7,797 nucleotides of DNA. Source: DATAYF01 sp036272735 (GTDB lineage Bacteria; Chloroflexota; Ktedonobacteria; Ktedonobacterales; Ktedonobacteraceae). The translations under genes and the position numbers were made by a program. The notes beneath the pieces were generated by a model, which was given only the letters and a program-made list of their open reading frames with translations, was not told where the DNA came from and did not search any database. Shown piece after piece: positions 5,605 to 7,797 of this stretch. Location: the NCBI GenBank assembly GCA_036272735.1, contig DATAYF010000439.1, forward strand, positions 1 through 7,797, in the 5' to 3' direction. Each line of letters opens with the position of its first letter. The stretch's first letter is position 1.

Positions 5605-5694
5605 GATACACCTCGGCAATATGACAGAAGGTGTCATGTAGTTGCGTGTATCCTTTGCATGAAGCAAAATGCAATTCATGGAGGGTACACGCAA
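5605..5694 (+). promoter_or_regulatory. Switch-like leader of the monooxygenase gene
   Basis: Two mutually exclusive folds share one strand. Fold A (sequestering) pairs 5642-5653 with 5683-5694, a continuous 12-bp stem with one G-U pair. Together with the inner stem CATGAA/TTCATG (5658-5663 with 5675-5680) it covers the GGAGGG ribosome binding site (5680-5685) and the A of the ATG at 5694. Fold B pairs the same 5642-5652 strand with upstream sequence: GATACAC (5605-5611) with GTGTATC (5646-5652), and GCAA (5616-5619) with TTGC (5642-5645). It encloses the hairpin ATGACA-gaagg-TGTCAT (5621-5637) and leaves the ribosome binding site free. I do not recognise it as a known riboswitch class. It depends on the transcript starting before about 5605. 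Confidence 0.5.
5621..5637. promoter_or_regulatory. Inverted repeat upstream of the monooxygenase
   Basis: ATGACA (5621-5626), GAAGG, TGTCAT (5632-5637) is a perfect 6-bp inverted repeat. It is either the central hairpin of the leader fold or a DNA operator for an unidentified regulator. Confidence 0.45.
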
Positions 5695-6605
5695 TGCAAT
5701 TTGGACTTGATATCCCCACCAGCGGAGACTACGCTGATGCGCGTACGCTGGCACAACTGGCCGCCGAAGCTGAGCAAGCAGGATGGGATGGCTTCTTCAT
5801 CTGGGATTGCCTCTCATTACCAGCAGAGCGCCACGACGATACGCAGGCATTTATTACAGCATTGACGACACCAGGGGAACAGGCGCCTATCCTGCTCGCA
5901 AACGAGCCTTTGATCGAACCCTGGATGGCGCTGGCGGCTATCGCGATGAGCACGCAATGTATCAAGATCGGAGCAATGGTCACACCCTTGTCGCGCAGGC
6001 GACCCTGGCAAGTCGCGCGGCAGACCGTGGCGCTGGATCATCTTTCTAATGGACGCCTGATCTTCGCAGCCGGATTGGGTTTTCAAGACGTGGATTTCAC
6101 ACCATTCGGTGAAAAGTATGACGCGAAGATTCGGGCGGAACGGCTCGACGAGGGCCTGGAAATCTTAAACGGGCTGTGGTCAGGTGAGCCGTTTAGCTTT
6201 CATGGCAAGCACTACCAGGTCGATAATGTGACGTTTCTGCCGCGCCCCGTGCAGCAACCACGCATCCCCGTCTGGACGGCGGGTGGTTGGCCGCGCCGCA
6301 AGCCGTTTCGCAGGGCAGCACGCTGGGATGGCGTCTATGTTATGACGTATCATCAAACAGAGAACCGCCCCCTCACGCCCGGCGAAGTGCACGAGATCGT
6401 TGCATATATTCAAGCGATGCGTACCAGCCCTGTGCCTTGCGAGGTCGCAGTCAATGGTATCACCAACGGGAACACACACGAGGATAGCGAGATCGTGCGC
6501 CCCTATGCCGAGGCAGGCGCCACGTGGTGGATAGAATACGCTGCCGAACGCGAAACCTTCGCCGAGTATCGACAACGTATACTGCAAGGCCCACCACGTG
6601 TGTGA
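5694..6605 (+). CDS. Luciferase-like (LLM class) flavin-dependent monooxygenase
   Basis: This 303-residue TIM-barrel enzyme belongs to the bacterial luciferase-like family, whose members use FMN or F420. It opens with MQFGLDIPTSGDYADARTLA and has AAEAEQAGWDGFFIWD (residues 23-38). The conserved TPLSRRRPWQVARQTVALDH (97-116), then LSNGRLIFAAGLGF and the FHGKHY-PRPVQQPRIPVW block (169-194) are all present. The start at 5694 is set by GGAGGG at 5680-5685, 8 bases upstream; an in-frame GTG at 5631 would extend it but has no binding site. Between the WD motif (37-38) and PWMALAAIA (76-84) there is a stretch of about 37 residues, longer than in many relatives. The substrate is unknown. It stands alone, with a leader that may control translation and a terminator directly after. 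Confidence 0.9.
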   Translation: MQFGLDIPTSGDYADARTLAQLAAEAEQAGWDGFFIWDCLSLPAERHDDTQAFITALTTPGEQAPILLANEPLIEPWMALAAIAMSTQCIKIGAMVTPLSRRRPWQVARQTVALDHLSNGRLIFAAGLGFQDVDFTPFGEKYDAKIRAERLDEGLEILNGLWSGEPFSFHGKHYQVDNVTFLPRPVQQPRIPVWTAGGWPRRKPFRRAARWDGVYVMTYHQTENRPLTPGEVHEIVAYIQAMRTSPVPCEVAVNGITNGNTHEDSEIVRPYAEAGATWWIEYAAERETFAEYRQRILQGPPRV

Positions 6606-6609
6606 ATGA

Positions 6610-6634
6610 AGTGGCATCCTGAATGGATGCCACT
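6610..6634 (+). terminator. Terminator of the monooxygenase gene
   Basis: AGTGGCATCC (6610-6619), TGAAT loop, GGATGCCACT (6625-6634) form a perfect 10-bp stem starting 4 bases after the stop codon, followed by the T-rich CTTCTC. The T run is imperfect, so termination strength is uncertain. Confidence 0.75.
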
Positions 6635-6702
6635 CTTCTCCCAGACTCAAACCTTACGCAATTATCTTTGCCAGAAGTGCGATCAAAGGTTTCAGCATTG
6701 GG

Positions 6703-7167
6703 TCACTCGCTTGCATAGCACTTAGGGACGCCAGCAATAGTTTCTCCCCCTCGGATAAAAATGTTGCTTACCCACCCATATCCTGCCTGGCCGTTTACGA
6801 GAACACGCGACCACCAGTTATTCGTTATGCCGTCATAGGTGACAGATTGACCCGTGGCCTGGCATTCATCCGAGACATACTGCTGAGAGAATTGCCCAAC
6901 AACAGCACAGGACTCAGATGGATAAGTAAGGCACTGCCCCCCCTCGCCCCAGTGCACATTGACGTTGGTTGCCCATATATAGACGCTGACGTCGTTAGGA
7001 GAAAGAGTTTGCATAGGACGTGCAAGCGTCATGGATGATTGGTGGGTAGTGGTAGCGGGAGACGTTGCCGCATGTGCAGAACTGCTGCTTCCCATCATGA
7101 GACCAAAACTCACCAGGAAGACGAAGGTTAGAAGCGCAAGTGCTTTCAAAGGATAGCGAAGTGTCAT
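6703..7167 (-). CDS. Secreted SH3-like domain protein
   Basis: A 154-residue exported protein. Residues 1-33 are a clear Sec signal peptide: basic MTLRYPLK, hydrophobic ALALLTFVFLVSFGLMM, and AHA-A as the probable signal peptidase I site. A Thr/Ser-rich linker (34-56) is followed by a bacterial SH3-like module from about residue 62 (VYIWATNVNVHWGEG through CAVVGQFS, then NNWWSRVLVNGQAGYGWVSN, IFIRGG). Such modules bind cell-wall or other extracellular ligands. Cysteines at 79, 87, 102 and 150 could form two disulfides outside the cell. The start is the ATG at 7165-7167, with AAAGGA 6 bases upstream; a longer frame beginning at 7275 would bury the signal peptide and has no binding site. No neighbour suggests an operon. 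Confidence 0.8.
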   Translation of the reverse strand: MTLRYPLKALALLTFVFLVSFGLMMGSSSSAHAATSPATTTHQSSMTLARPMQTLSPNDVSVYIWATNVNVHWGEGGQCLTYPSESCAVVGQFSQQYVSDECQATGQSVTYDGITNNWWSRVLVNGQAGYGWVSNIFIRGGETIAGVPKCYASE

Positions 7168-7202
7168 GAAAAATCCTTTCTGTAAGTGAAGTCCCTCAAA
7201 AC

Positions 7203-7222
7203 GACGATCTGTGACGATCTGT
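7203..7222. repeat. Tandem duplication of a decamer
   Basis: GACGATCTGT occurs twice without a gap, in the transcribed leader just downstream of the -10 box of the secreted protein gene. The 10-base period equals about one helical turn; a role is not shown. Confidence 0.6.
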
Positions 7223-7226
7223 TTAG

Positions 7227-7254
7227 AGTATAAATGAAGGAATGTTCCATTCAA
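7227..7254 (-). promoter_or_regulatory. Promoter of the secreted SH3-like protein
   Basis: On the minus strand TTGAAT (plus 7249-7254) and TATACT (plus 7227-7232) are separated by 16 bases. They lie about 60 bases upstream of the start codon. Confidence 0.5.
7240..7252. promoter_or_regulatory. Small operator-like dyad over the -35 region
   Basis: GAATG (7240-7244), TTC, CATTC (7248-7252) is a perfect inverted repeat overlapping the -35 and spacer of the secreted protein's promoter. No regulator can be assigned. Confidence 0.35.
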
Positions 7255-7343
7255 TGGTGCATTTCGATCCCCCAAAAATATTCCATACCAACGAAGGGGA
7301 TTGGTGTAATATTCCGGTCAGAGACGTTGGAAAATTACAATAG

Positions 7344-7422
7344 ACGGGCAAGAAAGCCCCGAGCATTCATGCCGGGGATGCATTGCCCGTTCCTTCTGGG
7401 GGGCAGAGACGGAGGGGCTTTC
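7344..7422 (+). mobile_element. Left end of an IS200/IS605-family element
   Basis: ACGGGCAA (7344-7351) pairs perfectly with TTGCCCGT (7383-7390) and encloses the hairpin CCCCG-A-GCA-TTCA-TGC-CGGGG (7357-7377). Imperfect subterminal hairpins with a bulged base are the recognition structures of this family. In addition GAAAGCCCC (7352-7360) is complementary to GGGGCTTTC (7414-7422), which would compete with the inner hairpin. The exact element boundary cannot be set, since this family makes no target duplications. Confidence 0.5.
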
Positions 7423-7445
7423 CTACCAGAGGAAGCGTGAAACAC

Positions 7446-7474
7446 TTGACAAGGGTTCCTGCGTCTGCTAGCAG
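7446..7474 (+). promoter_or_regulatory. Possible promoter of the TnpB gene
   Basis: A perfect -35 TTGACA (7446-7451) is followed 17 bases later by the poor -10 TAGCAG (7469-7474), which is part of the palindrome CTGCTAGCAG (7465-7474). Low support because the -10 is weak. Confidence 0.25.
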
Positions 7475-7509
7475 TAGAACACGCATTCTATTGACGGAAA
7501 GGCAGAGGC

Positions 7510-7797
7510 ATGGCACCGATGCGGACCAGGAAGCAACGAGCAACGCCAACGTCCAAGACGCCGACCGGGCGGAGCAGGAGGACGCCCACGTTCCTGTTGG
7601 AACTGCCCCTTAAGGTCGAGGCAGGCCAGGCCAGGCGCCTGCGTGCCCATTTTGAAGCAGGCCGCCAGTTCTACAATGCCGTGCTGTCTGAGGGGCAGAA
7701 GCGTTTGCGACAGATGCGGGCCGATCCTGCCTGGGCTGCTGCCCGCGCCATCCCCCGCACCCAGCAGCCAGCACGCAATACGGCCTTTTCGGCGTTG
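7510..7797 (+). CDS. tnpB: IS200/IS605-type TnpB (OrfB), N-terminal part
   Basis: The frame opens at the ATG at 7510-7512, with GGAAAGG about 7 bases upstream, and runs 96 codons to the window edge without a stop. After a basic tail of about 26 residues (MAPMRTRKQRATPTSKTPTG, then RSRRTP) comes the family's N-terminal segment: TFLLELPLKVEAGQARRLRA, then HFEAGRQFYNAVLSEGQKRL and a Trp-Ala-Ala-Ala-Arg region near residue 77. This is typical of OrfB/TnpB proteins, which are RNA-guided nucleases related to the ancestors of Cas12. The RuvC catalytic residues and the zinc finger lie beyond the edge, so activity cannot be judged. The upstream IS200/IS605-type hairpins support the assignment. No tnpA is seen on this side, as in the tnpB-only (IS1341-like) group. 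Confidence 0.75.
   Translation, partial: MAPMRTRKQRATPTSKTPTGRSRRTPTFLLELPLKVEAGQARRLRAHFEAGRQFYNAVLSEGQKRLRQMRADPAWAAARAIPRTQQPARNTAFSAL

Larger units (their letters stand above)
7168..7343. other. Promoter region of the secreted protein and spacer to the IS end
   Basis: No gene is supported here. Besides the promoter, operator and tandem repeat listed separately, AATATT (7277-7282) and TTGGTGTAATATT (7301-7313) form an imperfect inverted repeat with ACCAA at 7287-7291. AATATTCC also recurs directly at 7277 and 7308. Confidence 0.4.

Noticed and set aside
5621..5641. Six-codon leader ORF (MTEGVM) ending just before the switch strand
   Set aside because: It lacks a ribosome binding site at useful distance; its ATG and stop may be by-products of the hairpin sequence.
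5631..5693. GTG start that would lengthen the monooxygenase by 21 residues
   Set aside because: It has no ribosome binding site, the added residues are unlike the family, and GGAGGG at 5680-5685 is ideally spaced for the ATG at 5694.
7168..7275. N-terminal extension of the secreted protein
   Set aside because: It would put 36 polar residues before a clear signal peptide and spans the promoter.
1..7797. CRISPR array, tRNA or rRNA genes
   Set aside because: No regularly spaced repeats of suitable length, no cloverleaf with conserved T-arm, and no rRNA-like stretch were seen on reading both strands.

Overview
This window reads like accessory DNA from a high-GC soil bacterium. The mix of genes (flavin or F420-type oxidoreductases, a secreted SH3-like protein, IS5 and IS200/IS605 elements, LysR and Lrp regulators) suggests a Ktedonobacteria-type Chloroflexota or an actinobacterium. 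That placement is an impression from protein style only; there is no rRNA or other marker gene to confirm it.

Left part (1-2130). A short open fragment at the edge is followed by an IS5-family transposase pseudogene on the minus strand (91-918), killed by an amber codon just before its catalytic glutamate. Its 5' end abuts the 3' end of an isochorismatase-like cysteine hydrolase (915-1514, minus). Divergent from the hydrolase is an Lrp/AsnC-type regulator (1635-2130, plus) broken by a single-base frameshift. A strong dyad lies in the shared promoter region.

Middle part (2131-5106). A more GC-rich block holds a Bcr/CflA-like MFS exporter (2276-3571, minus) directly downstream of a small PPOX-fold flavin/F420 protein (3626-4048, minus). 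A LysR regulator (4207-5106, plus) is divergent from them, with face-to-face promoters. This is the classic layout of a LysR-controlled detoxification or efflux unit.

A perfect 16-base inverted repeat occurs at 87-102, where it encodes the end of the IS5 transposase, and again at 5248-5263. Both copies are bordered on the same strand by TAA. Everything from the IS5 pseudogene to the LysR gene therefore lies between the two ends of what may be one passenger-carrying element.

Right part (5107-7797). A gene-poor stretch contains an IS200/IS605-like hairpin, the distal inverted repeat and an orphan C-terminal coding fragment. Next comes a luciferase-like monooxygenase (5694-6605, plus). Its leader can fold two mutually exclusive ways: one buries the ribosome binding site and start codon, the other frees them. 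This is the most interesting undescribed signal in the window. A terminator follows, then a secreted SH3-like protein (6703-7167, minus) with its own promoter, then the left end and first 96 codons of an IS200/IS605-type TnpB that runs off the right edge.
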